DNA from: Costus lasius
Taxonomy: Eukaryota > Streptophyta > Magnoliopsida > Zingiberales > Costaceae
Direction of reading: 5' to 3'
DNA length: 64,000 nucleotides
Assembly: GCA_027563935.2 (NCBI GenBank)
Contig: CM050447.1
Span: forward strand, 83,623,461-83,687,460
The notes under the pieces are model-generated. The model did no database searches. It was not told the origin of the DNA and saw nothing but the letters and a program-made list of their open reading frames with translations. Made by a program: the position numbers and the translations under genes. Positions 46,295 through 56,138 of the stretch are shown here, one piece after another; position 1 is the stretch's first letter, and the number at the start of each line of letters is the position of its first letter.

Positions 46295-48158
46295 ATTGGT
46301 ATCAGAGGGAGGTTTTATGCATCATTTTATGATTGCTTAATGCTTGGTCTTCATGTTTGATCCATACTTGCGCATATGCTTAGATCTAGTTGACATGCGA
46401 AACTAACATACATCTTAGTATATGTTTTTGTTGGCGCATGTATGTTGGCGCATCTATGTTTTCTTCAAAACTTCTTCTCATGCGCGACTCTCATTAGATC
46501 TAAGAGGCGCCTGCTTTAAACCCTTAGACGGGTTATTAGGGTTGAAGTCATCCCCTAGGTTAGATCCAAACAGTCTGATCAGATCATCTGACAGCCTTGA
46601 TGGGTCGACCAGATAGCATCTGTGCGTAAGCACGAGATGGCTATAGGTCGACTGCAGACAGGCGTGTAGCGATGTCTGATTGAGACGACTAGTGAACACA
46701 CATGAGTTAGGCCCGGGGTCACACCCGCTTGCCAGAACTCATGAGGGTTGTTCAGCCCTGGCGCATGCATGGTTGACCATTAGGTCGACTCAAGTCAGTT
46801 ACGACTTGGTGCATGCAAGGGCAATGGATCTGACTAGGTCAGATGAGTGGATCCCTTGTAATGGACCGTTGTAAGGTAGTAGGGCCAATAAGGAAAATTA
46901 AAATTGATGCCAATGGGGTTTTCAAAATTTTATTTTCTTATGTTGGATCGCATGATGTTTGTAAGCATATGTTTGTTTATTTAATCTTGTGTGGGCTGCC
47001 CATGTTTAATGTGTGCTGTCCTGGGGCCTGCGTGCCTGGAATTTAAATGTAAATAAATATTTTTATTGTGATCTGCGCATCACTTTTCATTTAAATTATA
47101 AAGTGTAATTGACCTGCGAGTCAATCTTGTCTAGATAGATTAATTTGTAAATTAATCAGACAAGAGCACAGAGCACACTTGGCAGAGGCGCTTGCAGCAG
47201 AGGCTTGACCAGGTGGGAGGTCCAGGGTTCGACTCTGGGACCAGGCGCATTTTCCCTGGTAGGCGCACCTGAGCTGCAGATGGCGCTTGGGCCCTGGTTT
47301 GGGCCAGATGAGCAGCAAAAGACCCATGAAGAAAAGCAAGTGAAGACTTAAGTTTAATTTAAGGTCTAACTTAGGCTTAATGGGCTTTTACCACATAAGA
47401 TCAGCATGCTTTCTATTTATTGCTTTTATAATTAGAATTGCATGAGTTTATCTTCTGCTATCACCATAGGAATTGCATGATAGTCAAGAAGATAAAAGAC
47501 CGTTAAAATCCAACGCTAAAATATCAAGCTCGTAAGCCTTCTGACGCGAAACCTCACTGTTCTTATTATCGTTGGAGCCGTGTTGTACCCACTCAGTGGG
47601 CACGTCCATCTATCTTCAGACGGTGCGGGATTACACCTGCGTGTTACAGAGAAGGGATTTATCGCTTCTCGTTGCTCAGCATAGCACGTGGTGGTCCAGG
47701 GAGTAGGTCGGGTCAGCTTGACCATGTAGGCTACATATGTGGCGCATATGGTAGCACATGGAGGCAGCCATCTGTGGGATCAGAGACTGTGTTGTACCAA
47801 CTCAGTTGGCACAGTCAGCTGGATTGCCCAGATGAAGGGGAATCGCACGGGTTGGCAATTGGCTGGGACAGCCTACCAGAGACTAGTGCTTGTACTCTCT
47901 GTGCATCTTATCTCGCCTGAGCGGGACGCGGAGACCAAGTATGAAATCTGGATCCCATCTCACTAAAAGAGTTCTACTCTTTCGGGCTGTTTTTGCTGGA
48001 TTTTTCAGCCAGATAAAATAGTGAGAAAAGAATCTTTCTTAAGTCCTGGATTGATTCTGAACATTGATACTGACCTTGCTGTTCTTGCATTGTTGTAGAT
48101 TCCTGCAGCAACGAACACCATGAGCTTCAATGTGCGATCCCTACTGGAAAGGGAGAAG
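46295..48158 (+). other. Copia-1 leader of copy D with start of gag
   Basis: This is colinear with 7201-9090. It contains the tRNA-like segment (47180-47236), hairpins at 47588-47600, 47797-47809 and 47911-47926, and the acceptor TTGTTGTAG ending at 48098. Relative to copy C it has about 50 extra bases after hairpin 1 (47627-47690). A gag ATG is present at 48120-48122. Confidence 0.85.
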
Positions 48159-48287
48159 TTTGCTGGACCATCGTCATCAATACTGGTTTGAGTTCAAAGT
48201 TGTTCGCTTTTACATTGGGTCGGACTATGCTTGAATTAAAGCCTTGTATGTTTGGTACAACAAAGTCCCTCAAAGATTGATTGTTTG
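48159..48287 (+). repeat. 129-bp direct duplication, right copy
   Basis: It repeats 44486-44614 and then continues into uninterrupted Athila-1 gag at 48288, so the right side carries the intact, unsplit Athila sequence. Confidence 0.92.
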
Positions 48288-48570
48288 CCACCATTGCACC
48301 TTCTTCAGAAATCTTCTGAGTCTGAAACTTCAATCTCCTTCGAAGGCGAAATGTACATTCAATTTCTGGGTCTACTGGAACTAAGGTACCTGTTCAAAAA
48401 ATTCTGGGCATACAATGTATAAGTCAAAACAGAAAATAAAATAATAGTCAAAAAGAAAAGAAAAGTAAGCACTAACACTAAAACAAAAGAAAGAAAGGTG
48501 CCTAGTCTCCAAACTTATCTAATAAGTCAATATTAACTAGCCGTAATCCTCGGCAATGGCGCCAAAAACT
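48288..48570 (-). pseudogene. Athila-1 Gag N-terminus, leader and primer-binding site
   Basis: Minus-strand Gag start: a Met at 48333 leads into SEEGAMVANNQSLRDF. Upstream is a short AT-rich leader. Next to the LTR, TTTTTGGCGCCATTGCCGAGGA (about 48548-48569 on the minus strand) is the tRNA-Asp type site usual for Athila, with small changes. Confidence 0.75.
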
Positions 48571-50056
48571 TGATAGCTTTCCGCAAGTGCATGGAATTAT
48601 CGAAGTAATAAAAAGATATCGTTCCCAACGAGGATTACGTAGTTAAGTACTGACTTTTTGCCTTGTTTAAATCCAAACAAAACAATTGAGTGGTTATGCT
48701 AAACTTCTAAGCACGAACAATTCTAAAGCAGCGTTTGAGAGGGTTCAAGGTTTTAAGAGAATTGGGATTTCTAGGTTTCACCACACTGACTATTATGAAT
48801 CTATTAAAGATAACGCAATCAATAGAAAATATCTATCATGAAAGGAACTTTTCCTAATGTGCATATCACCTACTCTCGGAGTGTAATATGGTATTTAATT
48901 AAGTTGACTCCCTACTCTCGTGACAGTTAACTTAACTAAACTCATTAAGTTCTATGAAAAGCTGTTAAGATCCTTCAGACGAATCCAACCTACTCTCGTG
49001 ATTGGATTTGAAGGTTCAATTGAAATAGATCGGACGTTGCGATTCACCTCTCGGTCCTTCTCGCAATGTTAAAAGTGCAATTATACGTGGCTAGGGTATA
49101 TTACGGAATAAACACAACTTCAATCAAATCATGATAATAAATTTGTATAAAAAGAGTATGGATAAAGATTAATTCATAAAAGTCAGCGGGCTAAACCCTA
49201 AATCTCGAAACAAGGATCTACTTACTCATGTTCTTAAGGAAATACATGTTTGTATGATGAACAAGTATAGATCTAGTAAAAATCATAAAGAAATCACTAA
49301 GACAACAATAAAACCGATTTCCCCTCGATCTGGAGATGAAGAGTAGTCGATCAATCGTTGCTTTTGCATGAAATCCCATCGAAATTCCGCTATGAGATCA
49401 ACTTTTGCCTCTTTCGCCGCCACCCTTGTGTTCGTCTGAAAAAGCTCTCTTAAGCCACGAAAAATTTAAACTTTTATACTTAGACCGGTTTGGAACCTAT
49501 CAAGGAATGGTTCTGCAAAGTTTGGATCAAATCTGGTGAATAGGTGAAGAATCGAGTGAAAAACTCATCGGGCGGACGTTTTCCCGGTCCGTAACGTATT
49601 CACGGCCATGGCCGTGATTCTTTTTGTGTGTACAGGCTTTATGTCACAAAAACATTCATGGACCGTAATGGAATTACGGCTTCACCCATGAAAGTTTCTG
49701 TGTATATCCATACTTAGCCGTTTTTTGCCTTTCGCTCGACATCAAAATTACGGCTGATCCATAATTACGGCCGACCCATAATTACGGCCAAGGCTGTGAA
49801 TGTTGTTTTCTTCTCCATTTTCGCTCCAAATTTGACGTGTAAGCTCGTGATCTCCTCAGGAATCATGCTTTGGCTTCTAAACTCATGAAATCCTTCATTT
49901 TTGGGTGATTTTACCTACCTTTCTATAAAAACCAAGAAAAGTGTAGATTCCGTGCAAAGTGAAGTAAAAGCATCGAAATAAGCACAAAATCATGCAAATG
50001 AGCTCAAAATATGATCTCAAATATAGGCAAAAATGTGGTGTAAATACAATGCATCA
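48571..50056 (-). repeat. Athila-1 5' LTR, complete
   Basis: On the minus strand it runs from TGATGCATTG (50056) to AAAGCTATCA (48571), 1486 bp. ACGG/CCGT palindromes occur at 49580-49800, fewer than in Athila-2. Its match to the partial 3' LTR at 18029 shows more differences than the Tat LTR pair, so Athila-1 is older. Confidence 0.9.
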
Positions 50057-50061
50057 ATCAG
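50057..50061 (+). repeat. Target-site duplication of Athila-1, right copy
   Basis: atcag pairs with gtcag at 18024-18028; the one difference is a transition. Confidence 0.75.
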
Positions 50062-51384
50062 TCATCCTCCCCATGGTATCAAGCATCTTCTCCATGCACT
50101 GCTCCTGATGATACATCTGAGTAAAGAGAGCCTGAAACCCTAGGTCATGGGCACTGGGCCATCCTCCACTAGGTCTATGAGAAGAACCTCCAGCATAATA
50201 GGAAGAATCTGCAGCATGGTGGGAAGGTGAATCTGTACCCATCTCAAATAGGTCATCACTTCCACCCGGTGGTGGCACAGAATCTAGAGGTGGTGCGAAG
50301 GCGGCCTTTGCATCGCTCGGTGAAAGCTTCCAATTTTCTTGATTCTTAACTGTAGTCTTCTCAACGTGGGGTAGGGGTTGAGTAGGTGCTCCAGGTCCTT
50401 GAACCAAACAAAATGTATCCTCCTCTCTAACAATCATCCTCATAGCTATGCAAGACTCAGTATCTAATCTTGCATTCCCTTTAGCCACTTCAACTCCATA
50501 GGGCTCTATATTCAAATGAAGGGCTATAGGAGTGATCACCCCCGTATCACAATTGCCCCTTTCTTAGCCCGGGCAACCTTATCCATGTGCTTGATAAGAA
50601 AGAAAGTGACATCAACTGGATATCCATGTAACATCCCCCATAAGAAATATAACTCAGATTGATGGACCATGCCGTCACTATCTCCTCTCCCAAAAATCGT
50701 GTGGGCCAAAACTCTATGTACATATTTGATACAAGGATTCAAAATCTACGAAGCACGAGCTAAGACTGCAGAAAAGTGATTTTCACTAGTGATTTGGTTC
50801 CAGAAAACATTCTCTATGAAACCCACTGGTACTTGGGTGTATCCTCTTGATGATAAGTGAAAGATGGTCCAGATGTCTCTCAAAGTAAGTTTCCTTTCAA
50901 TGTTGGCTAATCTGAAAGTAATTTCTCCATCAGCGTGTTAGTTAGTGAACTCATCAAGCCCCATATCTAGACTACTCAAAAACTCCAAAACCAAGGGAAG
51001 GTTTGTGGGCGGTGTCATTTGGAAAAATTGTTTTGCCCTTATTTGGTTGAAAATCCAGAAGACATTATCATAAATGCCTAGTGCCTCCAACATGCGTCGA
51101 TCCGCATACTTGGTATTCACAACTCTCCTAACCACCAATTGGTTGTATCTAGCCACTTGGATTTCATCCCTAAAAATGATGCCATAACGATTCGGTGGGG
51201 TTGAAGACTCAGCTGGTCCCTTGCCTCTTCTTTTTTGAAACCACAGCTTTGGTTTTGGGTGCCATTCTAAATACAAGTGTTGAAATAGGGCTGCAATTGA
51301 AATTATAGCACAATATAGCAAAAAAAAATGTCGAATTCTAATAGAAATCATACTTTCAACCTCTTCAGAAATGAACATTTTCAC
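50062..51384 (-). pseudogene. Athila-specific ORF (ATHILA family) of Athila-2
   Basis: Minus-strand blocks: 51384-50938 with FRDEIQVARYNQLVVRRVV, KYADRRMLEALGIYDNVFWI and PLVLEFLSSL, the conserved core of the ATHILA ORF family (Pfam PF03078 type); 50742-50536; and 50539-50062, a Pro-Ser-rich tail ending in CMEKMLDTMGRM. Stops and shifts separate them (for example 50938 and 50750). The function of this ORF is unknown; it lies where other lineages have env. The tail continues after Athila-1 at 18023. Confidence 0.75.
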
Positions 51385-52440
51385 TCAACAAGAATCATAA
51401 GAACAAGAATAAGTGAAATCCAAGCTTAAACCCAAAATTTTAACTAGAAAAGATGGGGGCGAAATAGTAACTTGAAGAATACAGCTGATTTATCTCGTTT
51501 GAAGCTCAAAATCACTCCAAAATTAGTCAAAATTTTCTAGAAACAAACTAGGAAAGTCACTTGTCATCTAAGGAGTAAATGAGAACAAAAATTTTGGAAA
51601 TCGACCAAGAAACGAAAAGAAACAAGAAAAGGGGCAGAAATCTCGCAAAACTCACCAAAACAAAAAAATCGGGGAAGAAAATACCAGATCGGCGGCTGGA
51701 GCTGGACAGGAAGGGTCGCTGGCGAGCTCTGAAGGTTGTAAACTCAAGGTCGGCGCAAGAGAGTGGAGGAAAACCCTAAAACACGGTAAAGAAGCCCTAA
51801 AAACGGCAGAGTAAATCGTGTGGGTCGACAGAATTTTGACCGTAATTTCTATTACGGAGGTGCCATAAAATGGTGGATTTGAAAAACACTGGCTGTAATG
51901 TCTATATGGCAGTAGCGTAAAATGCTTCAAACTCTTGGGTCAAAAATCGACCATAAATACGATACCGTGAAAACGGTTACGATAGTGCTGCAATTTCCAG
52001 AAAACTTCAACCAACTCTCAGTAGAGAAAATGCTCAAAATTACGGCACCGTGAAATAGGTTATGGCTATACCGTAAAAACAATTTTTTTTAGTAATAAAA
52101 ATCAATTACAAAAAAATGGACCGTAAAAGTATTTACGGTACTACCGTAATATGGGATAAATCACGAAAACTCTCGGGTCAAGAATTTCATGAAAATACAG
52201 CCCGTGAAAAAGCTTACGGTAGTGCCGTGAAAATGATAAAACTCTCGGGAAGATTTTGGAGCAAAAATACGACATGTAATGATACTTTCGGCAATGCCGT
52301 AATGGCCTGAAAACTTTCTAGTCGAAAATGTGACTGAAATTACGGCCCGTAATTTTCATTATGGTAATGTCGTATTTTTGTACCAAACTAGATTTAGTTC
52401 TAAAAGCAAAAATAAAAATAAAGTAAAATAAAAGAGAATG
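51385..52440 (-). promoter_or_regulatory. Region upstream of the Athila ORF with LTR-type palindromic repeats
   Basis: No coding region is visible. From 51830 to 52380 there are about seven or eight units like those of the Athila-2 LTR: TTACGG..CCGTAA palindromes spaced by AAAACTCTCGGGTC-like sequence. Downstream on the minus strand come TTAGGGTTTT and TTAGGG motifs and a pyrimidine-rich stretch. The layout suggests an internal promoter for the Athila ORF that shares elements with the LTR. This is inference. Confidence 0.5.
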
Positions 52441-53176
52441 AACTAAGGAAAGAGTGCTTGGGTTGCCTCCCAAAAAGCGCTAATTTAAAGGTCATTAGCT
52501 TGACCGTTCTGCACTCGGATTTGATCGTGGTGGTGCCTTCGGTTGCCATTCTGACTTCTCTTTGTTTTGTTCTCCACTTCTAGGTACATAAGGCTCATTC
52601 AAGAAACAGTGTCCAACTTTACCTAAGATTTTTCTTCCTTTATCAAGTAATTTTGATCTTCTTTTTCTTCTTTGTCTCTTCTTTTTTCTTTTTTCAAAAA
52701 TTGAATCAATTTTTTCTTTGAAATCCTTCATTCACACACTCAGAAAAAGTGTTATTCTCAATATCAGAGGATTCACCAAATAAATTATGCACATCACTAA
52801 CAATATTATCTACTATATCAACACTACAACATGACCCTGAATATGAAAGTTTGTTCAGTGAATCTGCCAATTCAAACTCAATTATGTTTTCATCTATATT
52901 TAGTGTGAGTTTTCCTTTCTTAACATATATGACTGCTCTTGTTGTGGCTAAAAAAGGTCTACTAAGAATGATGAGATTTTAAGAACTTTCTTCCATTTCA
53001 AGAACCGCAAAATCTACTGGAATAAAATACTTACCTACTTGGATTGGAACGTTTTCTAAAATACCAACAGGATACTTTACCGAGCTATCAGCGAGCTGTA
53101 AAGATATTGAGGTTGGTTTAAGCTCTCCCATGTCCAATTTCCTGCAAATAGATAATGACATTAGGCTTACACTAGC
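52441..53176 (-). pseudogene. Athila-2 protease fragment joined directly to the post-pol region
   Basis: The minus strand starts inside the protease, at ASVSLMSLSICRKL; the catalytic Asp just before it is gone, replaced by Copia-2 gag. KYPVGILENVPIQVGKYF and FAVLEMEE follow (to 52979), then the domain's remainder in a shifted frame, then a Lys-rich stretch (52731-52495). AGCGCTTTTTGGGAGGCAAC at about 52460-52485 is the sequence usually found after Athila pol. RT, RNase H and integrase are therefore absent between them. Confidence 0.78.
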
Positions 53177-53729
53177 AAATAGAAAGGTTGACTTCAGTAA
53201 CATAAATACCTGAGCATGAAGACGAAGCCTTGCCTCTCTTATTCTCATTCCGAAGTCACACCATGTCCTTTATCATGTGAGGTGGCCCTCCACATGAGTA
53301 GCACTTGTTATTCCTGACTCTTTCCATCTTTATCTTCAATGTCTTAGTTAAGCCTTTCGGCTGAACTCATTGAATGTCCACTTTAGGAGGGTTGAGCTCA
53401 ACCAATTCATCAAAGAGCTGCCTTAGATTAGAAATCATCTCAGAGGCACTCTTAGATTCATATTGCCCTTTTAATTCGGGCAACATATTGGCTAGCATCA
53501 AATTAGCAACCTCCAAAGTATCAGCTTGATGCTTATCATAAGCATCCTTCTCAGCTGCTGAGGCCGAGCATGGAAGTAGCTTAGGAATAAGCTGCTCAAG
53601 GAGATAGAGCTTCCTCTCGAGCTTGAGCATATTTCTCAAGTTCATATGCCAATCGAGTAAGTTGGATTCAACCAACTTATTCCTTTCCAGGGTAGATCGC
53701 AGTGACCATCTGCCATTGTTCATAGCCAT
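53177..53729 (-). pseudogene. Copia-2 Gag, shortened (copy E)
   Basis: The likely start is ATG at 53729, four bases after a TTGTTGTAG acceptor. The first 120 residues match the N-terminal half of Copia Gag (LDWHMNLRNMLKLERKLYLL). Then comes KVDIQ and a stop at 53367, and a short link to a zinc-knuckle remnant, CYSCGGPPHMIKDMV, whose last Cys is Met. About 100 residues of the Gag C-terminal half seen in Copia-1 are missing, exactly as in copy F. It ends in the spacer before protease at the Athila-2 junction. Confidence 0.85.
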
Positions 53730-53733
53730 TGTT

Positions 53734-55396
53734 CTACAACAACCAAGAAACAACAGATTAGTACTACTTCAAGTCATTTAAACTGGACTTATTTTAAATG
53801 ACTATGACTCCCACTATTTTAATCAAATTGACAATCCACAAAGTCAATCGGGAAATTCGAGATTTCCTAGTGAGATGGGATCCTTATTCCTCATGAGGCT
53901 TCGCGTCCCACGAGAGTGGGATGAGATGCACAAAGTGACCCATGCTTCCTAAGGTGGGCACGCCGGCCGATTGCTCCAAGCAATTCCCCTTGTTGAGACA
54001 GTCTAAGCATTTCATGTCCAGCGAGGGCTGGATACAACATGAAACTCTAACCTCTCAACGATGCCTCTAGAGTTTTATCATGTTCCCAGCACATATGAAA
54101 ATCTAGTCAAGTCCATTCCTAACCGTTATACCCAGGGCCAACGAGTTTCTTTGCGAAGGCATGCCCAGGTTAAAATTGGACTGGGGAAACCATTGTCACC
54201 GCACACCTTCTAAGGATAAGTGGGTGTGTCCCACAAGGGTGGGAAATAGTTCACAGCACCATTGATTGATAGCTTGATGAGGGCTACGCATTAGAAGGCT
54301 ACTAGACTTGATATTTTGAGTGAGGGTTTTTTTTTGAGGTCTCATCAACTCAGTTTTATCTTATGTCTAACATTATAGGTATGCAATCCTATAGCGATAA
54401 CATAACGAAAAAAATATCACAGGAGGCATGCTTTAGCTTTTGTAAAGAAAGCAATAAAAGGATGATGTGATCATAGCCCATTCAAGACATTGAACCAATC
54501 CATGCCAAAAAGAGGTTCAACTCTTGACCTTGGATTCAAGCCCCTAAAACTAGACCCAGCCTAGCCGACCTCTAGCTCGGTCTTCAAGGTTGGCTCTAAG
54601 GTCCTCCTTTCCTTGGTTTAGCTCACAAACCCTAGAGGTAGTTCTAGGGGAAACCCTAGAAGCACACCCTAAGGTTCGGCCAATGCCATGGGTTCTTCTC
54701 CATGGAAGATGCGCCACCATGCAAGGGGCCAAGATGGCTAGCTCATAAACTGAGGGGGTTTGGCCATGCCATCTTGCGCCACTTACCATGCATGCGCCAT
54801 CAAGTGAGATGAATGCGCCAAAGCTCCAAGTGATATGTGCCACCCTAATCTTCTTCTTAGTTAAAAGCAAAAAGAAAAGCGGCACGCAGGCCTCATAAGG
54901 ATACATCACAGGCATACAAAGAGGCTTGACTCATGACCCCAACATCATGCACAAACATGGTATTTACACATGCAATTCTACATGCTCATGAAAAACTCAA
55001 AATCTAAAATTTTAGTTTCTCATAAAACAAGTCTCCTTTCCTCATCTTCTTATCACATGCAATTCTACATGCTCATTAACTTTTCATGATGATTTCATAG
55101 ATCCTTTCGGCTGGCAATTTTGTCAGATCAAGAGACCCGGCCAGTCCGTAGACACAATGTCCATCTTAGTTGACAAAACTATGTGCGCCTTTGATATTAA
55201 ATCAGTCAAGAAAAATAACCCAAAATTCTAAAAGAGATTGACAAGATGATAGGAACAAGAAACTATAATTTTTCTTAATTAGAACAATCGTGCGCCATGT
55301 GAATATGCAATTTTCAAAAAAATTGAAACATGGCATGTGAGCATGGAAAAGCATGAAAGTACATCGTTCGAGGCTCGCAAGTCCCTCTGATACCAC
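53734..55396 (-). other. Copia-2 leader (copy E) with hairpins, branch point and primer-binding site
   Basis: It contains TACTAAT (53757-53763 on the minus strand), hairpins TCCCAC/GTGGGA (53906-53921), TCCAGC/GCTGGA (54017-54032) and TCCCAC/GTGGGA (54229-54244), and TGGTATCAGAGG (55384-55395). A minus-strand ORF at 54550-54915 is not conserved in copy F and is probably chance. Confidence 0.75.
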
Positions 55397-56138
55397 TATT
55401 GGGAAACCCCGATGAATTTTATAATTTTTCACAGAGAATACAATACATGCATAGCGGAAGAATATCCCCAAAATAGGCCAGTCCAAAAAACCCAGTGAAG
55501 ATCGTCTTGCGAGGGAGTCGACACGATGAGATAGTAAATACCTCAGGAGCAAGATGAGGCCGATGTCGAGGTGGGCGCCCAAGTGTTCGCCCTCTGCATT
55601 CTCGCACACACGGATGCCTCGAGCTCTCTTCTTCCATGCCTGGTGCTAGCCTCAGGAAGAAGATCCAAGGCTTTGTTCACCTTCTTCAAAGCATGCGCCA
55701 CATCCAAGGTAGATGCGCCAATTGAAGAAGAAGTGGAGATGTTGCCGCCAAGCTTTAACTCCTTTTCTATACTTGCACCACCTTCAAGGAAGGTGCACCA
55801 AGATGAAGAAAGGGGGTGAAGACACCAAGCTTTGTCCCTTCTTGCGCCAAGACAAGAAGGAGGGAAGAAGCTTGCGGCTAGGTAGAAGATGGATGAGAAG
55901 ATGCACCAAGTCTCTTGCCCTTGCCCCTTTCACTTGCTCACGCCAATTGAAATTGCTTCAACCCTTATCCTCGCATATACACATGTATATATAGATAAGG
56001 GGGCGACAAGGCAAGGCATTGGCACAATATTCATGAAGGGGGCGGCTGGGGTTAAGGGAGGAAGCAATTAGGGTTTGATGTATGGAAAAACTCCAAGTCT
56101 TTACCATAAACACCACCCCTTCTACCATATGCGCTTGC
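55397..56138 (-). repeat. Copia-2 5' LTR, 3' part (copy E)
   Basis: The minus strand ends GGTTTCCCAATA, against CCCAACA in copy F. A TATATATA box lies near 55983-55993 and a splice donor GAG-GTATTT at 55541. It is interrupted at 56139 by copy F. Confidence 0.82.

Larger units (their letters stand above)
44615..48158 (+). mobile_element. Copia-1 copy D: LTR, leader and first gag codons only
   Basis: The fragment has a proper LTR start and runs uninterrupted through primer-binding site and leader into about 13 codons of gag, then stops at GAAGTTTGCTGG. No other part of Copia-1 follows. It is flanked by a 129-bp direct duplication, not by a 5-bp one. Confidence 0.9.
18029..50056 (-). mobile_element. 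Athila-1 (minus strand), with nested Tat and Copia-1 insertions
   Basis: The right end is a complete 5' LTR (48571-50056), followed on the minus strand by an Asp-type primer-binding site, gag, protease, RT, RNase H and integrase, all broken. The left end is half a 3' LTR (18029-18786). Between them lie the Tat element and Copia-1 copy D. The part from the integrase end to the middle of the 3' LTR has been lost, together with the start of the Tat 5' LTR. Confidence 0.85.
14682..53176 (-). mobile_element. Athila-2 (minus strand), split by Athila-1 and cut in its protease gene
   Basis: From left to right on the plus strand this shows the 3' LTR (14682-16550), the internal 3' region with the end of the Athila ORF (16551-18023), the insertion of Athila-1, the rest of the Athila ORF (50062-51384), a repeat-rich upstream region, the post-pol region and a protease fragment. 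Reverse transcriptase, RNase H, integrase, gag and the 5' LTR are absent. The split ORF joins in frame across the Athila-1 insertion. Confidence 0.8.
53177..56138 (-). mobile_element. Copia-2 copy E (minus strand), 5' LTR part, leader and gag
   Basis: On the minus strand: the last 742 bp of a 5' LTR, primer-binding site, leader and gag up to GIYVTEVNLS, then a break into Athila-2. The rest of the 5' LTR should lie right of the window beyond copy F. Confidence 0.85.

Noticed and set aside
44486..48287. 129-bp repeats as a target-site duplication of copy D
   Set aside because: Copia integrase gives about 5 bp, and copy D has no 3' LTR; the joint lies inside gag.
54550..54915. 121-codon minus-strand ORF in the Copia-2 leader
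   Set aside because: Not conserved in copy F at the corresponding place (58364-58732 is antisense to it and differs), so probably chance.
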